A stretch of DNA of 64,000 nt. It comes from UBA6059 sp965227155. Lineage in GTDB: Bacteria; Bacteroidota; Bacteroidia; Cytophagales; Cyclobacteriaceae. The first letter of the stretch is position 1. The number at the start of each line of letters is the position of its first letter. Below the pieces are notes generated by a model. The model had not been told where the DNA came from and did no database searches. It worked only from the letters and a program-made list of their open reading frames with translations. The stretch covers positions 62,001 through 126,000 of the forward strand of contig OZ245731.1 of NCBI GenBank assembly GCA_965227155.1, in the 5' to 3' direction. Below are positions 53,148 through 62,355 of this stretch, piece by piece. A program made the translations under genes and the position numbers.

Positions 53148-56100
53148 CTAATTCACCTGCTCGGTATCTCGGGATTCGATCATTTTCAGACCTTTCTCTT
53201 CAATCATTCGGTTCAGCCGATTAAGCTTTTCCTCATAAATCTTATTCAGGTCTACCAGCTCTTTTTCAAGCTCTGCTGTTACCTCTTTACGGAATTCCTC
53301 TGCCTGATCGGTAGGTGGGAAATCACCTCTTTGCTGATCAGCCATCAGGAAGGCAAGCCTGTTGTTGATGCGAATACCAAAGTTCAACGGATCCTGGTAG
53401 GCTTCATTCTTAGTCATATGGATATTATTCTCTATCTCAGTGATATCTTCCTTGATTTCATTGGCCAGATCTTTGATATCCTTATAAATCTCTTCGCTGC
53501 CAATTTTCTCATTTAAATAGCCAATATCACCCTTGGTTTTTCTGATGTCATTGATGGCATCATGGGCTTCACTCACATCATCACGTACGGTGATCAGGAA
53601 GTCAAACTGCTTTTGATAATCCTCTGGCGTATTAGGCAAGCGAGGGTCTTTTACGATATCAAACTCCTGCTCCATGGATTCACCATTGACTGACAAACGC
53701 ACTTTGTAAGTACCCGGTACGGCCTTGGGTCCTACGTTTGGCGAAGAGTAAAGCACCATGCCGGGGAATTCTCTAAAGCCGGGGTAGCGCATATCCCAAA
53801 CCAATCTATTGCCGCCTGCCTTCACATTCAGCTTTGACTTTCGGTCTTTGGATTTGTTGGAATAGGTTTTCACCACTTCGCCATCCATTTCCAGGACCTC
53901 CATTTTTACCTCATCATTTTCTCCAAGGTCTTTCAGGTAATAATGGAATATCACACCATCAGGATGGTTCTCACCATTAAGCTTAAGATTCGGACGACCC
54001 CAGCCACCTGCTTGATGCATACGGTAGGATTTGTCAGGCTTATACAGGTAGAAATTACTTGCTGTCACCTGATCACTCAATTGGTGCAAAGGTGTAAGGT
54101 CATCGATCATCCAGAAGCTACGACCGTGGGTAGCTGCTATCAGGTCATTGTCACGTACGTGCAAATCCCTGATGGCTGTGATCGGAAGATTGAGCTGGAA
54201 AGGCTGCCAGTTAGCACCATCATCAAAACTCACGTACATGCCCCATTCTGTACCGGCATAAAGCAAGCCCTCCTTAGCAGGATCAGCACGAATAGCACGG
54301 GTATAATGGTTAGGATCTATACCTGAAGTGATTTTAGTCCAGGTCTGCCCATAATCATCGGTTTTGTACAAGTAAGGCGTATAATCTCCAAACTTATAGC
54401 TGGTAGCTGCCAGGTATGCACCACCTTTTTGATGAGGGTTCACATCGATGCAGTTCATCATGTTTTGTTTGGGCGAGCCGGGAGGTGTCACATCCGTCCA
54501 GGTTTTGCCACCATCGCGGGTTACGTGCACCAAACCATCATCAGAGCCTACCCAGATCACGCCTTCCTCATCCGGTGATTCAACAGCGGCAAATATGGTT
54601 CCATAGAATTCCACACCGGTGTTGTCCTGTGTAATAGGACCTCCGGAAGATTTCAGCGTTTCGGGCTCGCCTCGGGTCAAATCAGGAGAAATCACTTCCC
54701 ACGACTGACCTTCGTTAGTAGTAACATGCAGGACATTACTTCCGGCATAAAGCTTATTACTGTTGTGAGGGCTAAAGAATACAGGATAATTCCAGTTGAA
54801 CCTGTATTTCATAACCTCAACACCTGAACCTGCCGGATTATCAGGCCATACATTGGTAGACCTTTCCTGACCAGTGCTATGATCGATGCGCATCATGTAA
54901 CCTTTATAAGTACCACCATACACAATGTCATTATTATCTGGGTCGGGTGCCAGGTGGGCACTTTCACCTCCGGTACTAGGCTCCCAGTCGCGCTCTGTAA
55001 TAGCAGAACCAGGCGTTCGATGATAAATCCTCACTGTGCTATTATCCTGCTGTGCACCGTAGATGCGGTAAGGGAAAGTATTGTCGGTTGTTACGCGATA
55101 AAACTGTGCCGTGGGCTGGTTATGATAGGTAGTCCAGTTTTCACCACCATCGTTTGACACCTGAGCGCCACCGTCATCAGCGATGATCATGCGTTGGTTG
55201 TTATTCGGGTCAATCCATAGATCATGGTGGTCTCCATGCGGAGCTACTTTCAACTCAAAATTTTCGCCACCATCCTTGGAAACACCATATTGCACATTCA
55301 TCACATATAGCATATCCTCATTTTGCGGATCGGCAGTCATACGGCTGTAGTACCAGGCCCTTGAGCGCAATGCCCTGTTGCGGCTGGTGCGCTTCCATGT
55401 TTTGCCGGCATCATCCGATCGATACACACCGCCATCTTCTGCTTCGATGATCGCCCAAACACGCTCCGAGTTTACTGGCGAAACAGCTAGCCCTACGATA
55501 CCCCATGGCCCATCTGGCAAGCCGGGATTGAATGATATCTCTTCCCAGGTATCACCACTATCTGTGCTCTTAAACATTTTGCTATCCGGTCCACCGCTAT
55601 CCATACGGTAGCCATTTCTTTTCATTTGCCAGGTAGAGGCATAAATGATCCTGGGGTTGTTGGGATCAAGGATCAGATCACCTGCACCAGCTTTGTCGCT
55701 AACATAGAGGATACGCTCCCAGTTTTTGCCTCCATCTTTAGACCGGTATACGCCACGGGTTTCGTTAGGCTTCCATAGGTTGCCTATTGCCGCTACATAA
55801 ACGATATCCGGGTTTTGTGGGTGGATACGGATTCTGGCAATATGCTCTGACCCTTTCAGGCCGATATGCTGCCACGTTTTGCCGGCATCTGTAGATTTCC
55901 ACATACCCCAGCCACTTGATACGTTACCTCGAAGTGTCTGCTCACCTTCTCCAACGTAAATGACATTAGGATCAGATTCAGCAACTGCTACCGCGCCGAT
56001 AGACCCACCAAAATAGCCATCTGAGATGCATTCCCAGGTGTTACCTGCATCCTGGGTGCGCCATACACCACCTCCTGCTGTACCCATATAGTACAAATTA

Positions 56101-56303
56101 TCATTGCCAGGTACACCAGTTACTGTGCCGGCTCTACCGCCACGGAAAGGTCCGACAAGACGCCACTCCATACCTTCATAGAGTTTCTCGTCATAAGAAA
56201 CACCGGCATTTGACTGGCCCTTTTTATTTTTCTGTGCAAAAGCTTCTGGGCTTATGATGAGCAACACAAGCAGTAAGCTTCCAAGCCATTGTTTTAATTG
56301 CAT
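53148..56303 (-). CDS. Secreted VPS10/sortilin-like BNR-repeat protein (copy B)
   Basis: A 1051-residue exported protein with a Sec signal (cleavage after about residue 23, AFA). About ten Asp-box (S/T-x-D-x-G-x-T/N-W) repeats, such as STDAGKTW, SDDAGKTW and TRDGGKTW, form beta-propellers (about 45-700), followed by a C-terminal Ig-like or helical region. Such proteins are often annotated as glycosyl hydrolases, but I see no catalytic residues I can defend. The ten-bp gap to the paralogue upstream marks one operon, ended by the terminator at 53084-53123. Confidence 0.85.
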   Translation of the reverse strand: MQLKQWLGSLLLVLLIISPEAFAQKNKKGQSNAGVSYDEKLYEGMEWRLVGPFRGGRAGTVTGVPGNDNLYYMGTAGGGVWRTQDAGNTWECISDGYFGGSIGAVAVAESDPNVIYVGEGEQTLRGNVSSGWGMWKSTDAGKTWQHIGLKGSEHIARIRIHPQNPDIVYVAAIGNLWKPNETRGVYRSKDGGKNWERILYVSDKAGAGDLILDPNNPRIIYASTWQMKRNGYRMDSGGPDSKMFKSTDSGDTWEEISFNPGLPDGPWGIVGLAVSPVNSERVWAIIEAEDGGVYRSDDAGKTWKRTSRNRALRSRAWYYSRMTADPQNEDMLYVMNVQYGVSKDGGENFELKVAPHGDHHDLWIDPNNNQRMIIADDGGAQVSNDGGENWTTYHNQPTAQFYRVTTDNTFPYRIYGAQQDNSTVRIYHRTPGSAITERDWEPSTGGESAHLAPDPDNNDIVYGGTYKGYMMRIDHSTGQERSTNVWPDNPAGSGVEVMKYRFNWNYPVFFSPHNSNKLYAGSNVLHVTTNEGQSWEVISPDLTRGEPETLKSSGGPITQDNTGVEFYGTIFAAVESPDEEGVIWVGSDDGLVHVTRDGGKTWTDVTPPGSPKQNMMNCIDVNPHQKGGAYLAATSYKFGDYTPYLYKTDDYGQTWTKITSGIDPNHYTRAIRADPAKEGLLYAGTEWGMYVSFDDGANWQPFQLNLPITAIRDLHVRDNDLIAATHGRSFWMIDDLTPLHQLSDQVTASNFYLYKPDKSYRMHQAGGWGRPNLKLNGENHPDGVIFHYYLKDLGENDEVKMEVLEMDGEVVKTYSNKSKDRKSKLNVKAGGNRLVWDMRYPGFREFPGMVLYSSPNVGPKAVPGTYKVRLSVNGESMEQEFDIVKDPRLPNTPEDYQKQFDFLITVRDDVSEAHDAINDIRKTKGDIGYLNEKIGSEEIYKDIKDLANEIKEDITEIENNIHMTKNEAYQDPLNFGIRINNRLAFLMADQQRGDFPPTDQAEEFRKEVTAELEKELVDLNKIYEEKLNRLNRMIEEKGLKMIESRDTEQVN

Positions 56304-56313
56304 ATTTTTCTAA

Positions 56314-59300
56314 TTATTGGTCTGTAATTGCTTTAAATCCATTCTTTGTAAGGGCATTGTTTACTTTAGGAAGGTCATTTTCCATGATCTCATCCAGTTT
56401 GCCCAGGTGGCCATCCAGTTCTCCTTTCAATAGCTCAAAAACTTCTTTCTGACCCTTGGTTGGCAAACCATCACCGCTTTCACTGCTTTTCTGCAGATAA
56501 GCCAGTCGGTTGTTTAGTTTGATTGGGAAATTCAAAGGATCCTGCCCGCTTACATTTTTCACCTGATAGAGCTCCTGCTCAATAGCGCTGATCTTGTTCT
56601 TAAAATCGTCAGTCACTTTGGCCAGCGATTTAGATGGGCTTTCTCCAAGCTGATCGTCGATTTGAGATTTTATCTCACGAATCTTAATCACAGCTTTATT
56701 GGCTGCATCTGTAGCATCCCGTATTTGGGTCACAAAAGCAAATTGCACTTTGATATGCTCATCGGGTACATCAAAACGAGGGTCAGACTTGAGCTCGAAA
56801 GTCTTGCTTTGGGTCTCTCCATCTACTGTCATGGTCACCGTATATTCACCGGGAGGTGCTATAGGGCCCAACTGTGGCCTACCCGACCAGATGATCATAC
56901 CTTCGAAATCCGCTGCGCCTTTGTAGCGGTTGTTCCATGACCATACGTTTAATCCCTGCGCTGTGGTAGGATCTATTGGCAAAGCACCATACCAGCGGGC
57001 ATAAGGGTCATCTATTTCTTCAGGCTCAGGTTCTGTGCCTGTTTTTTCTACTACCACATTGCCGTTGCTGTCTGTAAGTCGAATAGTGATCTCCTCTGCC
57101 TGCTCCGATAGATAATATTGTATAGAAGTCTCCTGTACTCTCCTTACGGAGTACAATGGCTCGAATAAATGGAATTTCTTGCCTGCCACTTCATTTGAAT
57201 ATTCCCTTAGAGGAGCAATATCGTCTAATATGTAGATAGATCTACCGTGCGTACCTGCTACCAAATCTTTGTCAGTTACCTGCAAATCGGAGATCTGTGT
57301 GTCGGGCATATTTAGCTGAAGTGAATGCCAATTTGCACCATTATCAAATGACACATATACCGCATGCTCGCCACCCGCATACAATAACCCCGGTGTATAA
57401 GGGTCTTCGCGCACTACATGGATGAAATCATCTGCACGAATACCTTTGACAATCTTGGTCCAGGTCTTACCATAATCGGAAGTTTTCCAGATATATGGCT
57501 TGCGGTCTTCCATTTGGTAGCGTTTTACAGCTATGTATGCGGTACCCGGATTGTGCTTAGACTCATCGATAATACTGATGCGCGAATGCTTTGGAAGATC
57601 GGGAGGTGTGATGTTTTCCCAGCTTTCACCATGATTTCGGGTAATATGCATAAGGCCATCATCACTACCTGCCCAGATGGTGTTGACATCATGATAGGAA
57701 GGTGCCAGCGCAAATACAGTTGCGTAAATTTCCGGGCCATTCATATCGTTGGTGATTACACCACCGGTTTCACCAAGCGTTTCAGGTTCGGCATAGGTCA
57801 AATCAGGACTGATCTTTGTCCAGCTTTGGCCATCATCTTCCGTCATCCACACATGCTGAGAAGTTGTATATAACCTGTTCGGATCTTTCGGTGAAAATAT
57901 AATAGGGAAAGTCCACTGCCAACGCTCAGGCAAGGCACTGGCCGGTTCACCGGAGAAGAATCTTGGGTACACCTGGATATCCCTTTCATAGCCGGTACTT
58001 CTATTGAATTTGGTTAATAGCGCACCCTGGCTACCTGCATAAAACCAGTCTAAATTTGTCGGGTGTTGGGCAATGTAGCCGCTTTCTCCGCCACCAACAG
58101 GGTAATAATAATCTGACTTAGGTCCACGCGCCTGCTTGAAGTCCCACCCCTCGCTAGGGATACACATGGTGGAGTTATCCTGCTGTGCTCCACATACATG
58201 ATATGGGAAATCGTTGGTGACCATGATGTGGTACAACTGAGAAGTTGGGAAATCCTGGTCTGTCCAGCTTTCACCACCATTGTTGGAAACATTGCCACCG
58301 CCATCATTGGAGTTAGCCATGCGCATAGGGTTATTGGGATCAATCCACAGGTCATGGTTGTCGCCATGAGGCACTTCTATTCTAGTATCGAAAGTTTCAC
58401 CACCATCAGTGGATTTATAAAAGCCTGTGTTTAAGGCATACACAATGTTTTCATCTTTGGGATCCGCATAAATACGGCTGTAGTAAAATGCCCTCTGCCT
58501 CAGCTTTCTATCGCTATTGGTACGGGTCCATGTCTTACCGGCATCATCAGAGCGGAAAACACCGCCTTCATTGGCTTCTACAATAGCCCAGACCCTGTTG
58601 GGATTGGCCGGGGATACCGTTACACCGATTTTACCTACGGGCTTCTCAGGCATGCCGGGGTTGTTGGTCAATTCCTCCCAGGTATCTCCACCATCAGTAG
58701 ATTTCCAAAGGCCGCAATCGCCGCCTCCACCCCACATTTTCCATGGGGTGCGGTATACCTGCCAAATGGAGGCATAAATTACATCCGGATTGGTTCTGTC
58801 AATGATCAGATCAGCAGCACCGGCTTTGTCACTCACATAAAGGACTTTCTCCCAGGTAACACCGCCATCCTTTGTCCTGAAAACGCCTCTTTCTTCATTC
58901 GGGCCATAGGGATGGCCAAGGGCAGCTACAAATACCACATCAGGATCTGTAGGATGTACTCTCACTCTGGCAATAGCCTGGGTTTCTTTGAGCCCTACAT
59001 TCTCCCAGGTTTCTCCGGCATCTGTAGATTTATAGACACCATCGCCCTGCATGATATTGCCTCGCAATTGAGTCTCTCCTGTTCCAATGTAAATAACATC
59101 AGGGTTGGTCTCGGCTACTGCAACAGCACCTACTGATGAGCTGTTTAATTGTCCGTCGGTTACAGGTTTCCAATTGAGTCCACTATCTACGGTTTTCCAG
59201 AGGCCACCGCCTACTGCACCGAAATAGTATTCATTTTTGCGGCCGGGGCTTCCTGAAATGCCCAGCGATCTACCACCTCTTTTGGGGCCGATATTTCGCC

Positions 59301-59412
59301 ATTTCATTCCCCGGATCACATTTTCATTGAAATCCTCTACCTGTGCTTTGCTCACGTCTGGCAGACACAGGCTAATCATAAAAAGGCCTATCAGCCATAG
59401 AAATTTTTGCAT
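56314..59412 (-). CDS. Secreted VPS10/sortilin-like BNR-repeat protein (copy A)
   Basis: A 1032-residue paralogue of the next gene: a Sec signal (residues 1-23, SKA), the opening MKWRNIGPKRGGRSLGISG, and about eleven Asp-box repeats, such as STDAGETW, SDDAGKTW and TSDYGKTW, with the Ig-like and helical end. The two copies share the same layout along their whole length but differ at most residues, so the duplication is old. Function is unknown; carbohydrate or protein binding is possible. It is the first gene of the operon. Confidence 0.85.
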   Translation of the reverse strand: MQKFLWLIGLFMISLCLPDVSKAQVEDFNENVIRGMKWRNIGPKRGGRSLGISGSPGRKNEYYFGAVGGGLWKTVDSGLNWKPVTDGQLNSSSVGAVAVAETNPDVIYIGTGETQLRGNIMQGDGVYKSTDAGETWENVGLKETQAIARVRVHPTDPDVVFVAALGHPYGPNEERGVFRTKDGGVTWEKVLYVSDKAGAADLIIDRTNPDVIYASIWQVYRTPWKMWGGGGDCGLWKSTDGGDTWEELTNNPGMPEKPVGKIGVTVSPANPNRVWAIVEANEGGVFRSDDAGKTWTRTNSDRKLRQRAFYYSRIYADPKDENIVYALNTGFYKSTDGGETFDTRIEVPHGDNHDLWIDPNNPMRMANSNDGGGNVSNNGGESWTDQDFPTSQLYHIMVTNDFPYHVCGAQQDNSTMCIPSEGWDFKQARGPKSDYYYPVGGGESGYIAQHPTNLDWFYAGSQGALLTKFNRSTGYERDIQVYPRFFSGEPASALPERWQWTFPIIFSPKDPNRLYTTSQHVWMTEDDGQSWTKISPDLTYAEPETLGETGGVITNDMNGPEIYATVFALAPSYHDVNTIWAGSDDGLMHITRNHGESWENITPPDLPKHSRISIIDESKHNPGTAYIAVKRYQMEDRKPYIWKTSDYGKTWTKIVKGIRADDFIHVVREDPYTPGLLYAGGEHAVYVSFDNGANWHSLQLNMPDTQISDLQVTDKDLVAGTHGRSIYILDDIAPLREYSNEVAGKKFHLFEPLYSVRRVQETSIQYYLSEQAEEITIRLTDSNGNVVVEKTGTEPEPEEIDDPYARWYGALPIDPTTAQGLNVWSWNNRYKGAADFEGMIIWSGRPQLGPIAPPGEYTVTMTVDGETQSKTFELKSDPRFDVPDEHIKVQFAFVTQIRDATDAANKAVIKIREIKSQIDDQLGESPSKSLAKVTDDFKNKISAIEQELYQVKNVSGQDPLNFPIKLNNRLAYLQKSSESGDGLPTKGQKEVFELLKGELDGHLGKLDEIMENDLPKVNNALTKNGFKAITDQ

Positions 59413-59736
59413 AAGAATAGATCCGTTGATTTAATAATGCTTCAAATTAACCATTTCTGAAGCTGTGTAATAACCGTTGGTGGAAAAGGGGCTGCTGATA
59501 AAAATCATCCCAAATGATGATCTTAGGTCATTTTGAAAAATCTGTTTGGAGCGCTTCTTTGTAATTGTCTCCAAAATATAATCCGCCATGTACACCAGAG
59601 TCTACTCCCGAACACCAATATCTGATGCAGCCCGCTTTTTCAGTGAGCGATCAGATCGACGGCCCAATGCCAATTCAGATTACAAATACCCAAATTTCTC
59701 TAAGGCCACGAACAACAATAAAAGGGTCGATTCTAA
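59413..59736. other. Gene-free intergenic region
   Basis: 324 bp between the BNR operon and the MazG-like gene. It probably holds the promoter of the BNR operon. A 6-6-6 inverted repeat ATCATC-N6-GATGAT is at 59504-59521. A short plus-strand reading frame (59565-59750) has no coding signs. I see no RNA gene. Confidence 0.5.
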
Positions 59737-60207
59737 TTACTGATCGATGATTTTCTTTAAATCGGCTGGTGAGTAATTGATAGATTTAAGAGTTTTTTTA
59801 TCTCCATCACGATAGACCAGAAATTTACCATCCTGCTCTACATAGTGACAAGGTGTGTCCCTTTCTTTGCTGTAGTATTCAACAGTAGCCTCGGCTTCTT
59901 CAACGGTATCGCAGGCTTTACTCATATTAGATCGCTGTACTTCCTCAAAAAGAGCCTTGAATTTATCGCCAAGACCAAACTCAAGCACAGCACCTGAAAG
60001 TACGTATTGAATATCACATAGCGCGTCTGCCACCTCCACTAAATCCTGATCGGCAATAGCCTGCTCAAGTTCTTTCAGTTCTTCAGCAATAAGTGAGACC
60101 CTCAGCGCACAGCGCTCTGGTGAAGGGATTTGTGGTTTTTCGAGAACTGGATGTTTAAAAGTACGGTGAAATGCAGCTACCTGGTTTAACGGGTCAATCT
60201 TGTCCAT
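59737..60207 (-). CDS. MazG/HisE-like nucleoside triphosphate pyrophosphohydrolase
   Basis: A 156-residue all-alpha NTP pyrophosphohydrolase. The metal-binding pattern is EELKELEQA with DLVEVADALCDIQYVL (ExxE and ExxD), the usual four acidic residues that bind Mg2+. These enzymes hydrolyse non-canonical or excess NTPs. The C-terminal ~60 residues form a family-specific extension. It is 2 bp from the small gene upstream on the same strand. Confidence 0.85.
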   Translation of the reverse strand: MDKIDPLNQVAAFHRTFKHPVLEKPQIPSPERCALRVSLIAEELKELEQAIADQDLVEVADALCDIQYVLSGAVLEFGLGDKFKALFEEVQRSNMSKACDTVEEAEATVEYYSKERDTPCHYVEQDGKFLVYRDGDKKTLKSINYSPADLKKIIDQ

Positions 60208-60209
60208 GC

Positions 60210-60407
60210 TTATTGCTCTATTTGATTTATATCGTCTTTTCTTAATACAAAATTATCCTTAAAATCCTCCTCCGCTTTTGTAGGAAAACGCAGCATCCGG
60301 CGGCTCAACCTAAAGAATGCCTCCACATGCTCAGAGGGCGTAAGTTTCATAAATGCCTCTTCCTGTTCTCTTTTACTTTGTGCTTTGGTCTTAAAACTCA
60401 TTTGCAC
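60210..60407 (-). CDS. Small protein of unknown function upstream of the MazG-like gene
   Basis: A 65-residue basic protein (KAQSKREQEEAFMKLTPSEHVEAFFRLS) with no signal or helix anchor; the middle is predicted helical and basic. It overlaps nothing but is only 2 bp from the MazG-like gene, so the two are co-transcribed. Start ATG 60407, or 60401 two codons later. Real gene likely from the tight spacing. Confidence 0.6.
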   Translation of the reverse strand: MQMSFKTKAQSKREQEEAFMKLTPSEHVEAFFRLSRRMLRFPTKAEEDFKDNFVLRKDDINQIEQ

Positions 60408-60449
60408 ACTACAATTTTACAATATAATCGCGTAAGGAAATAAGATTTC

Positions 60450-61145
60450 ATGCAGGTAGATATTATATATCAGGATGAAGAACTAATTGCGGTCAATAAA
60501 CCCAATGGGTTGCTGGTGCATCGTACCCGGCTTGCTGCCAATGAGCAAAAATGCTTTGCCATGCAGATCGTCCGTGATATGATCGGGCAGCACGTATATC
60601 CCATTCACCGCCTGGATAGACCTACCTCAGGTGTTTTGCTTTTTGCCTTAAGTCCTGGAATAGCACATGAGCTGCAACAGCAGTTTGAAAGCAATATTAT
60701 ACAAAAGACTTACCTGGCAGTGTGCAGAGGGTATTGTCCTGAATCAGGGGAAATTGCAGAACCGCTCACGAATGAAACCACCGGAAAGCTACAGGATGCT
60801 GTGACAGTCTTCGAAAGACTCGATACTATCGAATTGCCGATACATGTGAGTCGCTATCCTACCTCCCGCTATTCGCTGGTTAGGGTTACTCCAAAAACAG
60901 GGCGCTACCACCAAATACGTAAGCATTTTGCAAAAATCAGGCATTATTTGATTGGCGATACCAAACATGGTGATTTACCCCACAATAAAATGTTTAGGGA
61001 AGAATTGGGTTGCCCAAATCTATTGCTACATGCCTGGCAGTTACAGTTTCAGCATCCTGGATCAAAACATGAGATGATGCTGAAAGCAATACTTCCTGAT
61101 CATTTTAATGCGATCTTGGAACGATTTGGATGGAAGGTCCCCTAA
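60450..61145 (+). CDS. truC: RluA-family pseudouridine synthase (TruC-like)
   Basis: A 231-residue pseudouridine synthase. The catalytic motif is YPIHRLDRPTSGVLLFA with the catalytic aspartate in HRLD; flanking strands IIYQDEELIAVNKPNGLLVH and RYHQIRKHFA match the family. Lack of an S4 domain and the short length favour TruC (tRNA U65) over RluC/D. It is divergent from the small gene by 42 bp. Confidence 0.88.
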   Translation: MQVDIIYQDEELIAVNKPNGLLVHRTRLAANEQKCFAMQIVRDMIGQHVYPIHRLDRPTSGVLLFALSPGIAHELQQQFESNIIQKTYLAVCRGYCPESGEIAEPLTNETTGKLQDAVTVFERLDTIELPIHVSRYPTSRYSLVRVTPKTGRYHQIRKHFAKIRHYLIGDTKHGDLPHNKMFREELGCPNLLLHAWQLQFQHPGSKHEMMLKAILPDHFNAILERFGWKVP

Positions 61146-61279
61146 AATCAACGAACTGTAAAGCATAATAATCAATCTGGTTTCTAATGATCCCTAAATT
61201 CCTGTTTATTCGGTAACTTTATATATTGAAGATATCGATTTAAGGTTCATACTGCATAATTAACAGTTACTACTTACCC

Positions 61280-61483
61280 ATGAAAGAAGTCACAATTAGG
61301 ATCCCTGATCATAAGTATCAATTCTTTATGGAGCTCATGCAAAATTTGGGTTTTGAAAAAACTGATGAGCTAAGCATTCCTGAAGCGCATAAATCTATCG
61401 TAAGGGAGAGAATTAAAAAATCAAATCCAGATCAACTAGTGACATGGCAGGAGGCGAGAGAAAAACTTCATTTCAAAAAATGA
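61280..61483 (+). CDS. Antitoxin-like protein of a RelBE/ParDE-type pair
   Basis: A 67-residue protein starting MKEVTIRIPDHKYQFFMELMQNLG, a ribbon-helix-helix-like opening common among type II antitoxins, with a basic, helical C-terminus (REKLHFKK). It stops 6 bp before a truncated RelE-like reading frame (61490-61606), the normal spacing of antitoxin and toxin. The toxin is broken, so the antitoxin may be a relic. Confidence 0.65.
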   Translation: MKEVTIRIPDHKYQFFMELMQNLGFEKTDELSIPEAHKSIVRERIKKSNPDQLVTWQEAREKLHFKK

Positions 61484-61489
61484 TATAAA

Positions 61490-61606
61490 ATGCCATTCAA
61501 TGTTTTTATTGAACCTGCTGCAATACATGACATTCAAATAGTTGTATACAATACCTTCCATGAGAGCAGTCATCATTCTATTAGTTCTCTTTTCAATAAA
61601 ACTTGA
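61490..61606 (+). pseudogene. Truncated RelE/ParE-like toxin
   Basis: MPFNVFIEPAAIHDIQ is a typical start of RelE/ParE toxins (strand, then helix with the DI motif), but the frame loses similarity after about residue 16 and stops at 38 residues; full toxins have about 90-100. The break is near 61538, where the next gene's upstream region begins. Not a functional toxin. Confidence 0.6.
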
Positions 61607-62033
61607 GGCTCAAGATATAACCGGGACTTACAAGGGTAACTACGGTCGAACTATTAAACTCAATGGAGACTCAACTTTTAGATTTAGTTGGCATTTTGAT
61701 TTGGCAGGTAGTTGGTCGGTTGGAACTTGGAAAAAGATGAATACTAAAATAATATTCAACTCAACACCTATCTACGATACTTTACAACGAGCGAATTCCA
61801 TGGATTCTTTAGTTCTTTCTATTGATGAACATTCTGAAAGAATAACTAATGCTGAATTTGCAACTTCATTGATAAGTGGCGGTGGTCAGAATCGAATAGA
61901 ACCGCCAACTGTTTTGATATATCGGAACAACAAACTCTATCAATTAGACCAGAACGGTAAACCTTCGAAGAAAAAGGGACGAACTATCTACGGAAAGAAG
62001 TACAATTCTTGGTACACTAAATCAAATAAATAA
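61560..62033 (+). CDS. Exported protein of unknown function
   Basis: About 157 residues with a Sec signal peptide (MRAVIILLVLFSIKLEAQ) when started at ATG 61560; a start at 61542 adds six residues. The mature part DITGTYKGNYGRTIKLNGDS is like small lipocalin- or copper-resistance-like (GxYxG) beta domains. Local codon use looks AT-rich. It sits in a scarred region between a broken toxin and a transposase remnant, overlapping the truncated toxin frame. Confidence 0.6.
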   Translation: MRAVIILLVLFSIKLEAQDITGTYKGNYGRTIKLNGDSTFRFSWHFDLAGSWSVGTWKKMNTKIIFNSTPIYDTLQRANSMDSLVLSIDEHSERITNAEFATSLISGGGQNRIEPPTVLIYRNNKLYQLDQNGKPSKKKGRTIYGKKYNSWYTKSNK

Positions 62034-62063
62034 CTGTGTAAAACATACGGTATGGTTGATGAT

Positions 62064-62294
62064 CCCCCAATATTTAGGACAGGTTTAGTGTCTTTTTAAG
62101 TTCTACAATAGTAATTAAATTCATCATTAAGCAGCTTCTTTTTTTATTTCAAAGTAGAGCTGTTCTGGTATTTGGTCATCGATACCGCTGTGCCTTCTTT
62201 CTATTCTGTAGTAATTAAAATACTCAGCCAAAAGCAAGTATAGATCCGTACCATCTGTTGATGGATTCAGGTAGAGTTTTTCGCATTTCACACT
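62064..62294 (-). mobile_element. Remnant of an IS3-family insertion sequence
   Basis: About 230 bp. CCCCCAATATTTAGGACA at 62064-62081 resembles an IS3-type terminal inverted repeat (read TGTCCTAAATATTGGGGG on the minus strand), and the end of a transposase frame follows at 62127-62294. No other end is found, so most of the element is deleted. Confidence 0.65.
62127..62294 (-). pseudogene. C-terminal fragment of an IS3-family transposase
   Basis: 55 in-frame residues from a stop at 62295 to a stop at 62127 include VKCEKLYLN, a YLLLAEYFNYY segment and the very typical IERRHSGIDDQIPEQLYFE end of IS3-type DDE transposases. The catalytic DDE region is gone, and a stop cuts the 5' side. The fragment cannot transpose. 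Confidence 0.75.
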
Positions 62295-62355
62295 TCAATG
62301 GATCCTCAAAAATGGTTTGACAGGAATAAATAAAAAACTAGAATAGTAAAGATTA

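Noticed and set aside
53148..59412. Calling the BNR/VPS10 pair sialidases or other glycoside hydrolases
   Set aside because: Asp boxes alone do not give catalytic activity; no arginine triad or nucleophile set could be identified by eye.
59565..59750. Short plus-strand open reading frame in the gap before the MazG-like gene
   Set aside because: No conserved motif, no plausible start context, and it runs into the 3' end of the MazG-like gene; coding evidence is absent.
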